Below are positions 63,911 through 64,000 of a stretch of DNA of 64,000 nt, piece after piece. The notes under the pieces are model-generated. The model saw only the letters and a list, made by a program, of their open reading frames with translations, made no database searches and had not been told where the DNA came from. The position numbers and the translations under genes were made by a program. The DNA lies in assembly GCA_036005185.1 (NCBI GenBank), contig DASYQS010000002.1:186001-250000 (forward strand). Direction: 5' to 3'. Numbering within the stretch: position 1 is the stretch's first letter; each line of letters begins with the position of its first letter. The stretch is from VBAU01 sp036005185 (GTDB taxonomy: Bacteria > Bacteroidota > Bacteroidia > Chitinophagales > Chitinophagaceae).

Positions 63911-64000
63911 TTAACCGTTATCCAATGATCTGTATTTTTTTGGCGACATACCAATAATTGTTCTGAATCGCTTAGAAAAATAATACGGATCGTCAAAGCC
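63911..64000 (-). CDS. AraC-type HTH regulator, C-terminal fragment at window edge
   Basis: Thirty codons including the stop are visible: GFDDPYYFSKRFRTIIGMSP followed by KKYRSLDNG. This is the classical end of an AraC-type HTH domain (GFxDxxYFxRxFKxxxGxSPxxYR). The rest lies beyond the window, so it may be a stand-alone AraC regulator or the C-terminus of a hybrid two-component system. Its stop is 45 bases upstream of the GH92 start on the same strand, which suggests a regulator of the PUL. Confidence 0.85.
   Translation of the reverse strand, partial: GFDDPYYFSKRFRTIIGMSPKKYRSLDNG

Noticed and set aside
1..64000. CRISPR arrays, insertion sequences, rRNA or retroelements
   Set aside because: I found no regularly spaced repeats, transposase, integrase, rRNA or reverse transcriptase sequence on either strand.

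Overview
The window looks like a chromosome segment of a Bacteroidota bacterium, most likely of the Chitinophagaceae or a near relative. The signs are an AT-rich genome, -7 elements of the TAnnTTTG type, paired SusC/SusD genes, a C-terminal type IX secretion sorting domain, an RpoD-type sigma factor beginning MRQLVISKSITNRES, and a polysaccharide utilisation locus (PUL). The family level is inference.

1-18.3 kb is mostly housekeeping: a 5'-truncated panB, an ALDH7-type aldehyde dehydrogenase, an OmpA-family protein with TSP3 repeats, a subtilase with a large insert, a small heme-like lipoprotein, accD, smpB, and a minus-strand parE-DUF1835-DUF4260-four-helix-bundle-parC block. Then come a choloylglycine-hydrolase-type Ntn hydrolase, a YdeI-like protein, a flavodoxin-reductase-like enzyme, an unlisted 51-residue secreted peptide and tRNA-Lys(CTT).

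18.3-50.3 kb is a dense signalling region. Everything from 18995 to 39188 is on the minus strand: six response-regulator or CheB/CheR-type genes, five large sensor kinases (hybrid, multi-PAS, NIT-HAMP-GAF), a divergent RpoD-like sigma factor and a small membrane protein. From 39444 to 49839 everything is on the plus strand: three kinases in one operon (PAS kinase, REC-kinase, 14-repeat propeller kinase), then three surface proteins (beta-barrel, S74 tail-fibre-type protein, T9SS cargo). The last 14 bases of tRNA-Lys plus one flanking base are repeated as an exact 15-mer at 50326-50340. That is the geometry of an element integrated in the 3' end of a tRNA gene. A frameshifted gene lies beside one copy and a regulator remnant beside the other. 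No integrase is present, so if this was an island it is now immobile.

50.4-64 kb is a minus-strand PUL: ROK regulator, GH29 alpha-L-fucosidase, secreted alpha/beta hydrolase, SusD, SusC, GH92 alpha-mannosidase, and the C-terminus of an AraC-type regulator at the edge. A near-identical AT-rich imperfect palindrome lies upstream of the ROK gene and upstream of susC and may be the ROK operator. The set suggests uptake and trimming of a fucosylated, mannose-containing glycan.

The most unusual biology is the signalling region. CheR and CheB occur without chemoreceptors beside a kinase whose coiled coil has a duplicated 28-residue Glu/Gln-rich unit. Two kinases share an unusual HDIGNA-type core.
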